DNA of 64,000 nt from Eudromia elegans (Eukaryota; Chordata; Aves; Tinamiformes; Tinamidae): assembly GCA_003342815.1 (NCBI GenBank), contig PTEX01000196.1, positions 721,196-785,195 of the forward strand, written 5' to 3'. This document shows positions 48,574-60,501 of the stretch, in pieces. The position numbers and the translations under genes are program-made. The notes beneath the pieces are model-generated. The model did no database searches, was not told the origin of the DNA, and saw only the letters and a program-made list of their open reading frames with translations. Numbering within the stretch: the first letter of the stretch is position 1; the number at the start of each line of letters is the position of its first letter.

Positions 48574-50284
48574 CTGAATCCAGTAACTTCCAGTTCAGTT
48601 TAATTCAGCAAAAGTACAGAATTTTGTATTGTTTATGTATTCTTTCACTGTCTCAGTGTCATTTTCAGGCTTGTAATGGTTAATTGGTCAGAATTAGGTA
48701 TATGCATGGATTAAAACAAATTTATAATGCCAAAAACTGAAACATGGTGGCAAAAGCATTATCAACATTCAGAAATGTAGACTGAGCTTTGAGTAACTTC
48801 AGATATATGATTAGGAACCTGAAATAGGATTTTACCGAGTTATAATGCGAGTTCATACAAGCAAGGTTTTCCTTTCACTTGGAGGATAAGTGTTGTAAGC
48901 ATGTGTGACTAACAAGACTAATTTGTGATTGTTTCTAAGATTTTGGCTATTGAATTGGAAAGGATTTGAGGGGTTATGAGAATGGGATTTGATTGCATAA
49001 CCCATTGCTTCACAGATCCCATTGGCAGGGATTTAAGGTTTCCCATCCCATGACTCTGGTAAAGAAAAAATGGTTGTTACTCACCTATCACTGACCTACA
49101 GATCTAATGTGGCAGGGGAGGGGATCAACTGGAATCTCATAAGCACGTGGGAGGCTGGACTGATACAATAAAGACAGAAGGTCCATGTCCAGGTTTGCAG
49201 GAGATTGCCTAAGAAGACTGATATCTGAATATCTGAAAGAGATCAGAGAAATAAATTAACTAGTGACAGCTGGTCATATCCATTGTTGAGTCTTTACCCA
49301 ACTCAAAAGGCTGTAGATATTCTACTGTCCATTTTAGATAAAATAAACAATTTGTTTATTTGGGAAAAGCCAAGGAAATTCCCATTCCAGTCCCTCAGTT
49401 TGGCTCTAAATGTTCACTAAGTTCTCAGCCAAGGAACATATTTTTTCACCTCCTCCATATGTTTATCTGCGGTTTGAATTATCATTCGTAAAATATATTA
49501 CAACATGCTATTTACTTTATTCTGCAATTTCAAGACCTTTCTGTGGCTTTTCCACGCCCTAGAAATTTCACATATAAATCATAGGGAAAAAGAAAAAAAA
49601 AATCTCATCCTGTTTTCCTCTTCAGTGTTCCAAAGAAAACTCATAGTAAGAAAGTTGCGGATTGCTAACATAATCCTATACCAGCTCATCCCAATTATCT
49701 CAGCTGGTAGACTTGTATCTGAAAATGTTAAATACTTGCCAAAATGCTTGAAAACATGATTAAGGTAAAATGTTCTAACTTGTGTAGATAAAGTTTAGTT
49801 GCCAAGGGAAGGCGTAAAAATCTAAAGATGTTAACATATCTTTAGTTCCATTAACATCCCAGTGTTTTTTATTGGCTAGCACTATGTGGCTGTCAGTTCA
49901 GTGTTTTTACTTAAGACTATGAAATGCTTAATGAAAGCTATCAAAAAAAGGTGGGCAGATTTCTTTTCTGGTTTTGCTTCCTTTCTTCTGCTAGATGGAG
50001 CAAAGGCAACATGCCCCTTGGACTGGATCTTGTGATCTGGCACACATAAAGTCAGAGAGCTGTAGCTTGGAAAATGAATAGGAGACTTATATCTCAGATG
50101 AAGATGTGGAATACCATAATTTCCTGAACACTGAATAGTGTCAAAACATTGTTACTGCACTGGTATCCAGGACTTCTTGTCAGTCTTGTATGTGTGGCCA
50201 TCATGCTGCAGTGGCACCTTTCTCCACCCTCTGATTGAGTATGAGACTTAAGTAGAGGCCTTGCCTCTGAATATGATTCACAGT

Positions 50285-50311
50285 TATATATATATATATA
50301 TATATATATAT
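50285..50311. repeat. TA dinucleotide microsatellite
   Basis: About 13 uninterrupted TA units. Confidence 0.9.
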
Positions 50312-50486
50312 GTTTTCAGTATTATTTTTCACTGAAAGTAGGAAGCAATATAGAGCCAAACTGCTTAGATGCTCTTGGAAAACTTCACAAGCCATTTATG
50401 TGCATCTTTACACAGCTAAATATTTTTAAAGCGCTGACCCTGAGCACCAAAATCATTTACCTACATTACAAAAAAGCCTGATTTTC

Positions 50487-50510
50487 ATACCTATTGAGAT
50501 ACCTATTGAG
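50487..50510. repeat. Exact 12-bp tandem duplication
   Basis: atacctattgag occurs twice head to tail without mismatch. Confidence 0.9.
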
Positions 50511-51042
50511 TAATAGTGGCTGCCCTCTTCCTCAGATGCTTAAACTTAACTGTAAGTATCCCAGTTTGCAAATACTGCAGTCTAGCTGGTAGACACACAC
50601 ATTTGCTTATCGGGCAATATGCTTTTGTTTAGGGTGTAGGTATTGTGCACTGTCATTATATTATGTAAAAGTTGCCTTACTGGCTTGCCTACCAACAAAG
50701 CTTGTAATGTTTATACAGACTTTTGCTTTAAACAATCATTGGGCACTGAATGGAACATTAGAAGTACAGAATACAAGTGAAAACAAATAACAATAACAGT
50801 GTTAAAGTCACGCCTCAGTTTTATTGATATGATAAAGCTCTCTTTAGAATGTGCCTGTTCCGTAAACATGTCTATCTCTGTTGTTCTGTTCTGTTTCCTC
50901 TTACCAGTGTAAATTCACGGAGGGTTGTTACTACTCAGACTGACTCTTAAGGGACAATTTGCCACCTCAGCTGTGAAGCTGAGCATAGCAGGAATATGAA
51001 TACTTCGGGAGAGAGAGCCGAAGGACTGACCTTGTATAGGCT

Positions 51043-51102
51043 AAGCTGGCCAGCTAGCCAGCTTGCTTAAACGTCTTTGAAAAGTCTCACTTTTCAAGAC
51101 GT
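51043..51102. repeat. Two adjacent inverted repeats
   Basis: First hairpin: arms aagctggc (51043-51050) and gccagctt (51057-51064) around cagcta. Second hairpin: arms acgtctttgaaaag (51071-51084) and cttttcaagacgt (51090-51102) around tctca, pairing over 13 bp with one bulged T. They are separated by six bases. No transposon or RNA family recognised. Confidence 0.8.
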
Positions 51103-53670
51103 GCAGGATGCCAACAGCAGTACTGGTGGTTGCTTCAAATTATTTCTTCCCAGCTGCTTATAAATGGTGCTTTCCTGTACTTTGCCAATTCTAGAGGCAA
51201 TGGAAGAGCTCACATATAAATGTTTCTTAGACCATTTGTGCTAAAATTAGCGTGTACAACATGCTGTAACATAAAACAGGTATGTTATACAAACTTGCTC
51301 TGGAACATGTTAAATAAGGTTAATGCACATTCACAGCCTAAGCACTTGTTTACCATCATCAAACGTTCCAGAAATGCCATTAATTTGGAAGTTTATCAGA
51401 AAATCGGAAAGGGGCAGATGTGCATCATACACCAACATAAATTAAGAATTCTTCAAGGAAACTGAGATGGTGTTTAGTATCCTTTCCCTGTGAAATATAT
51501 TCCTTAATCTACTTTCTCTAAATAGCATGGCAGTTAAGTTAATGGAGTTACTGCCATATAAAAATGGTGCAAGACCAGAATGTAGCTGATATAATCCCTG
51601 TTATCACTATAGGAATGTATCAGCTAATGCACAGAGACCTATAAGAAAACCAAAATCCATCCATGTATTTAAAGACAGACTCTTAGGAGTTCCTCAGTAT
51701 TACTTAACAGTTGGACTGGAAATATCACTAATGGAGCTTATTAAAGAACTTCTATTTTATTTCCTTTCTCATCCATACATTTACATTCTAACTACTAGCT
51801 ACAGAGTGGGCTGAGAAAAAAAATAGATGTACTTTTCCCATCCTATTTTGGCCCCTCAAAAACATGGAAATAATCACCTTCTTTCAATACATTTCTCTTT
51901 ATTCAAAGTACACTTCAAGTTCAATACTTTCACATAGGAAAGCATAATGTAATTTAGTCATATAAATATATCCTCATGTAACACCTTTCAATCAGATTAT
52001 GTTGACATATTCTCCTTTAATTGCTTGGTTGCCTCCTTGAATACCTCTCTGTTTTGCATACTTCCTGGGCTGTCAGAGCTAAGATGGTTCAGTTCTATTT
52101 TATCTATTTGCACTTTCCTCCTCTCAGTTATTGTTATGAAATGAGTAGCTTCTGGGGCTTGGTATATTTTTGGTTTCTTTTATTTAATGTTTTGAAAACC
52201 AGAAATCTTAGATACAACACAAAGATAAAGGAAATGTCTTGCCTTCAAAATTAATGGAGGTGCTTTGTTATCAACTGTTTTCAGTAGTCACTAAATAGTG
52301 GTCTGGCCCATTAAAGTGCTTTGCTTTGTTTGATTCACTCTGACAGATGAGAATGGCTGCCCGTAGCTGGCAACTTTTAGTTTTGATGAAAGTGTCATGT
52401 AGGGTTTAAAGATATGCAGGAATCACTCTACTTAGATTAGATTTAACAAAAGAAACAGGTATGGTATGCAGTAAAACATGTATCTTTAATGGGTAAACCA
52501 TAAGTTTTCAATGCAGGATAAGAGAGGAATTGGGTGAATGCTGTTGTACAGATGACACTGGAATTAAGGAAGTGTAAGGGAAAGTTAAAGAAGAACTGTT
52601 GATCACATGTTATGAAAGTTCAAAAGAGGAAGAAGAAGAAAAAATGATGCTGATGATCATTACTAACCATGGAAAATAAAACAGGTTTTATTTTCAGAGA
52701 CAGTTTTTACTCAAAGCTAACAGTTCAGTGCTCATATGGAAAGTATCTCTGGTTTTGGAAGAAACCTGTATCCAGTATTGGCCATGAAGTCCATGGGAGT
52801 CAGAGAAAATACCTTGCGAGTTGGCTACTGGTCATTTCTGTGTAGCTTTGGAGTTGCTCTTTCACTGTTTCTACGCAAATAACAGACACAGAGTTTTAAA
52901 AAAGTAGCTTACACAAATACTACACAAGCTGTTATTTAAACATGTGAATATATTTTGAAGATGTAAAATTCACATGAAAATATGACATATAAATCATAGA
53001 TCTTTGTAAACTATTATCTAATGAAATAATATAATAATCTAACTTCTGTTAGATAAATATGAATAGTATTATGTGTTTCCTGCCCTTAATGTATTTTGGA
53101 TTTGTTTGATAAGAAAATACTACTAGAGAAGTTATTTGTTATTTTTTAGATCTTGTTCATTTTCTGTACAGTAGCACACTTTTGTGTTTATGGTTATATT
53201 TTATTGTACCAGCTTTGCCATCAGCAGGCACATCATGTAAGCAGTCCTGGAAGCCTAAGGCCCTCTGTGTTTTGTACTTGACAGGGAGAAGCACATTCAG
53301 TTGGTGAGATAACAGAAAAAATGTTACCTGGTTACAGACATTTTGGTGATTAATAATAAAATATTGATTTATTTTAATTAATTATTACTTTATTTTTAAC
53401 TATTAAAATAAAAATACTAAGGAAGTTGGGCTGGTGTTCTAGGTAAAGGAGAGTCAGGGTCTCAGGAGTGGTTGATTTCTAGTTCCATATTCTACACGCA
53501 TACTTGACTATAGCAATTGTGGAAATGAACTCATCACAAAATACTGTGTGAAAACCAGATGTTTCTGCTTGATTGAGAAGAATAAAATAAGTTCCCACAA
53601 ACATCACAGAACACTGTTGGCAAAATTTCCCCTTGGCAATATGGCTGAAATTAAAGCCTTATAAACAGTG

Positions 53671-53689
53671 TGCACAGTGACACTGTGCA
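53671..53689. repeat. 19-nt palindrome with single central base
   Basis: tgcacagtg-a-cactgtgca: 9-bp arms, exact. Confidence 0.85.
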
Positions 53690-54810
53690 TTTGTATTGTA
53701 TATACAAGTTTGTGACTATTCAGACTGAAATTGTGGAAGGTCCAAAAAAATTACTCAGACTTTACAGGAGCAGGTGCACAGTAAGGTGGGAGTGTCCTTC
53801 CTATGTGTCTTCTTTGCATGGATCTTCCAGTTAGAGAAGTAATGGGTGTTAGTGTAGAAGAGGCACTGAGCTTAGAAAAGCAATGTCGATTATTTATATA
53901 TTATTTCTGTGGAGATGGCTCTAAAGTCTTGTGCTGCTTGCTGCAGCTGTGCCATTGACATAATTAGACTTTCCTTTATAGAGTGCTTTCCCAGCTAATG
54001 GCAAATGGTGAGTATGGCTCTGCGTAACATTCCTTGCCCGTGCATGCTAATGCCTTTGTATTAAGCCTTGATAGCATTAAGAAAATTCTAGCCTTTACAT
54101 TCAGATCCTTTTTCCAAAGGTGAAAATTAAATAATGACCCTATACCACTGTTTTTCCAAGTACTGCATTAATGTAATTCTCTGAAACCTGACTAGCAGCC
54201 CCAGACAAGAGTCTAAAACCCACTGTACACAGTGTAATTAATCTCTTGTAAATAGTTTGTTATTAGTTTTATTACTCCCCTGCCCAAGGGGGAATGGCTT
54301 CGGAGGCTAAATTTCAGGCTAGAAATATGTGGGCTCTCTGGAAGCACAGGTTCCCGGTTGCACAGCTGACTCATGCTGTCAGCTGCCCGCCATCAAGCAA
54401 GAAACTATCACGTACCTCTTCACTCTGCGGCTGGGCAAACACTGAAACCTAAAGGCAGGCTAGCTGTGCACCTCCTATGATGGCTCCTATGAGACATTTC
54501 TATCTAAATTAGTGGTGCTTTGAAGAGCAATGCTGCCTTCAGATTTAGTGCAGCCTTCTGGAACAGCCCCACACAAACGTGGCTTTTTCAAATGGCTGTT
54601 CAAAGGAGCAGAGTTTACCATCTACAGTTACAAAAATAAAGGAGTGGGTGTTTTGTCAACAGGCACCCCATCTGTGGTTCGCACAGAGGCGCAGGTGGCC
54701 ACCAGCCACGGGGACGCCAGCCTGCAGGCAGCTCATGGCTGCTGCTCCCACACTGGGGGCAAGCTACAAAATTAATTATCCAAGCCCTTTTGGGCTGAAA
54801 ATCATATATG

Positions 54811-54841
54811 ACAAACAAACAAACAAACAAAAACAAACAAA
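54811..54841. repeat. CAAA microsatellite
   Basis: About seven CAAA units with one AAAA interruption. Confidence 0.85.
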
Positions 54842-55240
54842 ACCACTCAAATAAGAATAAAAAAAAAACATGAGAAGGAAGTCTCAGTTTCCAAAAATAA
54901 GGTCTTTAGACCTACACTGAGTACACCATCTGAGGATCCAGATATCAATCTGATAAATGCTGCTCTTTCCTTGGATTCATGCTGTTTATGGTGACTGGGC
55001 GTGTGGCTTGACACAAACATGGAAATGTGGTCCCGTATTCTGTAATGCAAGGTGGAGGCCAAGGGGGAGGTCGTTGAATGGAAGGAAACGGTTCATTTCT
55101 TTGCAGAGGTGGCAAAGGGGAGCAAAATTAGATATAAAGGGGGTAGATTGGGCACTAGCTGATTTCAACGCATGGTTAATTCTGAACGACCACAGCTAAG
55201 GTGGCACCTGGGGTTTCACATGCCTTCTGCCATTGCAAGC

Positions 55241-55530
55241 ACCCGGCAACAAGGCTGCAACGCTGGTGGGCGCCATGTTGGTGGTGCACCCCCGCGGCCG
55301 GGCGGGCAGTGCCAGAGGCCCCTCTGGGCCAGGCTGGGCCGCGGTGCCCGCGGGGGAGGAAGGGGAGCACGTGTGAGCCAGCTCCGGCGGTGGCGGCTGT
55401 CCCGTGGCCAAGGTCAGCCTCAGCTCGGGCTGACCCGGGCAGATGGTGCCGCTCAGGCTTGCCCGTGCTGCTCGGGGTCAGGGGCCGTCATGGGCCACGC
55501 AGCCCGCCATGCTCATCACCTCGGCTGCCT
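55241..55530. promoter_or_regulatory. CpG-rich islet, candidate promoter or CpG island
   Basis: This is the only strongly GC- and CpG-rich block in the window: I count about 25 CpG in 290 bp, while neighbours have few. It includes ccccgcggccgggcgggcag, an 8-bp inverted repeat (ggtcagcc at 55412-55419, ggctgacc at 55428-55435), a cacgtg E-box at 55369-55374, and a YY1-type site. Vertebrate unmethylated promoters look like this, and CpG survival in AT-rich DNA implies germline hypomethylation or recent origin. Open frames cross it on both strands (up to 134 codons), as expected where GC-rich DNA has few stops, and none resembles a known protein. It is short for a housekeeping CpG island. A GC-rich minisatellite relic or an orphan island is the alternative. 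Confidence 0.45.
55271..55280. promoter_or_regulatory. YY1-type motif
   Basis: cgccatgttg matches the YY1 consensus CGCCATNTTG at every position. YY1 sites commonly lie just downstream of CpG-island transcription starts. Its position at the left part of the islet supports, but does not prove, promoter function. Confidence 0.35.
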
Positions 55531-57246
55531 CTTTGAAGGTGAAGGAATGTGCAAGAGCTTGCGCCTGCCACCTTAGCAGACAAGATGTGGAAATAGCGCT
55601 TTATTGGGTAGCCAGTTCTGAATTACTGGAATTTTCTTCAGGGAATATGTAGATGAAAAGCATTTTGACATGAATAAATGAAAAGAAACAGCTAAAACAT
55701 GACCTCTTTTTTTTTTTTTTCTTCCCCAAGCGGATCCTCAGCAGCCAGGCACATTAGTTTCCAACCAAATAAGTATAGGACTGGAAAATTGTAGTCTTTG
55801 GCTGCTGATATAAAATGCTTATTCTTCCTCTCCCTCTTTCCAATTTCATATCATGTTTCTCAGTGTTACCAAAGCTTTTAATCCCCGGTCTTTTCTTAAT
55901 CTAAATTTAAAGTTATTTTATCGGGTACATTACAGAGGGAAGCTTTTTACTGCAAACGAGGCAGCCTGACATGACCTCTCCATAACAAGTACGTAGGAAA
56001 GCCAGGAAGATTCAAGTTTTGGCCGCCAGCACACAGCTGAGCACTAAGGCTGCTCAGGGGCACCATGGGGACCACCCCAGGGACACTAGGGGGACTAATT
56101 TGCCAGTACTGTGGTCACACTGTGGTGTCCTCCTTGGAGCAAAGAGGGAAGTAGAAACCTCAGGTGAGCTTAGCAAACCCATCAGCATGTACTGATATAT
56201 AGGTAGGAGGTGAAAGTCACTTAGGTGGCTGAGCTCAGTGCTCACCATAAGGCCTGAGGACAGATGGCTTTACAGCTTGGACAAGAGTCCTGAAGCTGGC
56301 CAGTGGGTGGGTTCCTGGGACCCAGTAAGAGCATCTCCTCACTTTCCTGTCATCAGTCTCAGCTCAGGGACTTTCTGTAGCTTTCAGTAGCATTTCCTCT
56401 GGACATGTAAATCTACTACATGTTTACAAGATCTTTCAAGAACTTGTCCAATCTACCCTTGAACCTGCATAACCTTCCTATTAAACTAAACAGAGCCATT
56501 TCACCTGTACAAGTCCTGTCCTGAGGTGGTCTGTGGTAAACACTGCTAAATCATTAGCTCAGCCTGTGGCTTGAGCTAATTGCCGTTTCCCTGTACAAAG
56601 CCTGGACTGTTTGAAGTATCCGCATCCAAAATGCTCACTGGTCTCCCTCAAGTTCAGGACAGCAAAGAGTTGTCCACTGGGACCTTTACAGCAGCTGTTA
56701 TCACAACAAGGGTCTGTGGTTGCTTGGTGGCCCGCAGGAGACTTATTTGGCAGTTTAGAAGTGGCTGCCCTGTTTTGGGGGTTAAGAGCGCTTAGCAGTG
56801 CAGATGTGAACCTGGTCATACTAGTTAGTCCTCAGGCGTAAGAATCGTTCCTCATCTCTTTTATTTACTAATGCACAAGCAGCTGAGGGACTGGCACCAT
56901 CGTTTGTACCACAAAAGTGCTGGGAAAGCTTCTGGGGCCCGTGGGACAAGAGCAGGATTTTAGTGTCAGAAGAACACAGTCACTTCAAGCATTCTGGTAG
57001 TTTTCTCTTAGTACAAGATGCAGATCCTCTTCATTCTTTAAGGTAAATAGGAATCCTTGCTTACTCTCAGTAGCAAGATCTGCCTCTTAAGTAGTGAGTT
57101 TGCCATTGGCAGGGCTGCAAGGAAGAAATGGGGCATCCCATCCAGCCCTGTTGGTGCTCCCCCTTTTTCCACCTTGCTTTTGGCTTAGTGCCTCAGCCCT
57201 TCCTTCCCTTCCCTTCCTTGCAGCTTCACTGCTGCTGTCCTTTGCG
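55531..57246. other. Gene-free stretch right of the CpG islet
   Basis: No gene recognised. It contains a T run at about 55707-55720 and a CCTTC-like pyrimidine tract near 57196-57222. Base composition is more balanced than in the left half of the window. Confidence 0.55.
56428..56480 (-). mobile_element. Possible old CR1-clade 3' fragment, reverse orientation
   Basis: ctttcaagaacttgtccaat followed by ctacccttgaacc resembles the complement of a late ORF2 block found in old sauropsid CR1 elements (TTCAAG..GG.TAGA.AA.TT). Only about 50 bp match, with no other CR1 blocks in order beside it. Confidence 0.25.
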
Positions 57247-57307
57247 CATTCCTTGGTGTTGGCATTACAGAAGCAACACTGGCTTCTGCTGCCAACACCA
57301 AGTAGTG
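57247..57307. ncRNA. 61-nt hairpin, microRNA-precursor-like
   Basis: Outer arms cttggtgttggca (57252-57264) and tgccaacaccaag (57290-57302) are exact complements over 13 bp. Inside, cagaagc (57268-57274) pairs with gcttctg (57282-57288) over 7 bp around a 7-nt loop, separated from the outer stem by a 3x1 internal loop. Outside, a single mismatch is followed by four more pairs (57247-57250 with 57304-57307, one of them G-U). That gives about 24 pairs in 61 nt, the size and shape of a pre-miRNA. I do not recognise it as a known miRNA. Because the element is nearly palindromic, either strand could fold, so strand is left open. A fragment of an inverted-repeat transposon is the main alternative. 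Confidence 0.4.
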
Positions 57308-57789
57308 AAATTAGTTAGTAAAATACATTGGCCAACTTCAAAACTGAAGACAGTCAGTAGAGATCGTTTTCCTTCCGGAAAGAAGAGGGATCACCGCACC
57401 TGGGCCTGAGTGATAAAGGAAGGGCACCGTGGGACACTGGGATCCCTCAGCACAGGGCATGCACAACATACGGCAGCAGCTCTGCTCTGCTGCTGGGCCT
57501 TGTCTCTAACGTGAGATCACATCTAGAGTGAGAAAAGAGCTCACTGTATGCATTCAGTGTTTGCTCGGTCTTGTGATATGCCAACAAAGATGCCAGTCAG
57601 CTTTTCACTACATACATGTTTCTTAACTAAAATCGGAACCTTGTTGACCAGCAACTCATTCCCCATATGGCTCCATGCTGCCATCAAATAATGTAACTTA
57701 ATGCTTGTCAAAGTAAGACTTGGCAAACAGAAGTTAGCCTGTGACACTGTGTTGGTGCAAGAAGATGGTATTTTTGTTTAATGGAGAAA

Positions 57790-57975
57790 TTTCGCACATT
57801 GTGGCTGACATGGTTTTGTTAAGAGAACCCCTGGTGTAGTCACAGCCGTACTGACAGAAGGCAGCTTTTGTCAGTTCAGGTTATATCAGTGACGGAGTCA
57901 GTGTAATTACACTAGCAGAGAGACTATTTCTGCTAGAATACACTGCAGGTGCTGTTTAATCGTACAGCTCCTCTG
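57790..57975. mobile_element. Old non-autonomous DNA-transposon-like fragment (hAT-like, sauropsid)
   Basis: The order gacatggttttgtt, then ctggtgtagtcacagccgt, then tgacagaaggcagcttttgt, then tgtaattacactagcagag recalls a family of short dispersed elements in turtles and birds. That family is usually described as hAT-like and carries CTGGTGTAGACACAGC...GACAGAAG...TTTTGTCAG. The ends and any 8-bp target duplication cannot be seen clearly. Assignment rests on remembered motif order. Confidence 0.4.
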
Positions 57976-60501
57976 GCAGCAAAGCCTGTATATTAAGTTC
58001 CTACCTCACCTCCCCGAACAGCACAGCTTGCTGCCCCCTCAGCTAGGCCAATGGAGGTGATTGTAGACCACACCGTAAATTGAATCGCTACTCTCACTGT
58101 AGCTAAAAGGGCCTAAACAAACAGTATAATGCTTCCTATTTATTTGAGAAAGATCATTTCACTGGTGCATTTTGCACAGTCAACGAACAGTTGCATCTGA
58201 GCTGTTGAAGGGCTGACACTCTCTAAGTATAGAAACAAATAATGAGACTTTGCTGTGGAAGATGTGAATGATTTGTATTGGCTTTGCCATTAAAGATAGC
58301 ATATGTGTAACTACTCAAAATCCACATTAAGAGACTCTATATCAAAACCTACTCTATCATGGGCAACCTCTTTAACTCTCTTTGTTTTGTTATTTGCAGC
58401 ATCTCTGTCCTTTTTTTCTTTTATCTTACATTTGTACATCACCCAGGCCTTCACTCTAATTTGGAACATCTGTTATTGTTATGGAAATAATAATAATGAT
58501 AGCACTATTGCAATATCTTGTAACTAGGATTACAAGATAAGGGTAAATGAAAAGCTCTACCTCTTTGTCTCCATTTTACTAGAATGGGGATTGCAGCAGA
58601 CTTCTGTGAGAAAAAAACTCCTGTGTTTAAGACTGTATAAATTGAGATTAAAAAGATACTAGGTTACAAACTTTGGTATAGGTACCATACGAAATTGGTG
58701 AATAAACTCTGCCCATAGAGTGAATTGTCATTTCCTGACTCTGTCTGTGGGCAGGAGCTACTGGTGATGGCAGCAGCAATAGCACTTCTTTCTTGGATAA
58801 GATAAATGCCTGTTTTGCCTTTCCTATTTAAATGAGTCCGTGGACAAAAGAAATGGGACACTTTCATTCTTACTGCATCTGTCACAAATTATTTGTCATA
58901 AACAATAAACACTAGCTTTCTGCAGTTTTATTTAGTTGTGGAACAGTAGTTTCAAACAAAATTTATGTAATTTGTGTAATACCAGCTGATTCCACCTGCA
59001 CATTTATTTAGAAGACAAATTTTTCTTTCTCTTAACAAAAAAGCTGTCATCATAATTTCATGAAATGCCACTTGCATGTCCAAAATCCAACAGCTATAAT
59101 CAGATGCAAAATGCATGAAAAAAAAATAGGAGTGGCATTAACATTTTCCTAAACAACTTTATGTTTTGTCAACTATTCGTATGTTTAGTCAACAGAGATT
59201 GTTTAAGATTGAGTTTTACCTGACCAACTCAAGATGAAAGATCTTTATATAACCTGTTCTTGAGTTGTCCAGTCCCCTGAGTTTATGATCTAGACGCTAG
59301 CTCACAGGACTTTCTGAATCATGCAGATTTGATATCTTATCTAAATATTATTCTATATTTAGAAATCAAGAAAGAAAACTCAATATGCAACCTCTGCTGC
59401 TTCCATTTGATAAATAAAAAACTAGGAAGTAAAAAGGGAAAGCCCCCTGTTAGCCCTGGCCTTGCCAAATATCATTTCCCATCAAATAAAGATTTATACT
59501 TGATGCTTTCTGGTCAGTGATTTCAATAAAAATGGTGGCAGAGGAGTAGAGATCTCAAAAATAATTGAAGATCTACACATTTTTTTAAAAAAAGAAAGAG
59601 GCATGAACATTGATGAGGTGAAAGAAAGTAAAATAAAGTCATTTTTATTGAAACATACGTCACAATGGGAGCTTACATCTTATAGAATATAATAAAACTT
59701 TCATTCAGAAAAAAACCTTTAAAAAATACCCAAACCATAGACTAAACTGCATTAAGAGCTCAGTGTCTTCCAGTCAGCAAAATCTCTTGAATAGATGATT
59801 ATTTCTGTTTGGTCTACAGAAGACCTGATGGATTTCAGGATTGGAGATTTCTTTGGATGTTTGGGGAAGAGGGGCGGGAGTGGAGGTTGTTTGGTGATTT
59901 TTACTTCCAAGGCTGGCGGACGTAAACTTGCTTCTTTTACTATCTCACTATTTTTACCTTTAGTCCTGAAAAGAAACAGAAAATTCAAGTTGGAAAAATG
60001 TTCTTTCCCACACACGTACAACCCTACTCCAGCAGCGCCCAACCCTTTTGTTTGTTTTCAGCTCCCAGTGAAATCCCTCCACCCACACAGCTAAACATCT
60101 GATCAGCCATACATGTGGCCTGTGTTTTGGGCGGTGGCTCCTGACTGCTTCAACAGTTTTGTTCAATACAGAAATTTAACCGCTTCAAACGTGCACCCTG
60201 GTGAAGAGGAACTGCCACGCTCGTCGGTTTCAGTAGCATTTTATTCCATGCCACAGCATTTTAAATTGCGAGTAGTATAAGAACTATGTGCTTTCATATT
60301 CTTCAGCTTGCCTTTTGTAGCAATAGAGTTAAACAATATGCAAGTTTAAACTAGCTCCCGTATGCTTAAAATACTATACAACTTTGTGGATTCTGTACTG
60401 AACTATGGCAGTGTATGAACAATATTTCTAGGACTCAATCTTCTCTATTTAAAGGTGTATTATTTAGAACGCCTATAATACAATAAATTAAAGGAAGCGC
60501 A

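Larger units (their letters stand above)
48574..51042. other. Gene-free stretch
   Basis: No gene recognised. Apart from the TA array and the 12-bp duplication listed separately, I see only unique AT-rich DNA. Confidence 0.6.
51103..55240. other. Gene-free stretch
   Basis: No gene recognised. A palindromic element (53671-53689) and CAAA repeat (54811-54841) are listed separately. An AT-rich inverted repeat lies at 53368-53412. Around 52779-52803 the string gccatgaagtccatgggagt resembles part of a dispersed sauropsid repeat, but too little remains to call. The part from 53.9 to 54.43 kb is less AT-rich and less repetitive than its surroundings. Confidence 0.55.

Noticed and set aside
52779..52803. 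Dispersed sauropsid repeat scrap (gccatgaagtccatgggagt)
   Set aside because: About 25 bp only; too short to separate from chance.
53368..53412. 11-bp inverted repeat tttattttaat/attaaaataaa
   Set aside because: Arms are pure A/T with a 23-nt loop in very AT-rich DNA, so chance is a sufficient explanation.
55172..55576. 134-codon and overlapping frames as a GC-rich protein gene
   Set aside because: Open frames exist on both strands across the same CpG-rich DNA, as expected where stop codons are rare. The predicted peptides are low-complexity Arg/Gly/Pro-rich with no known domain.
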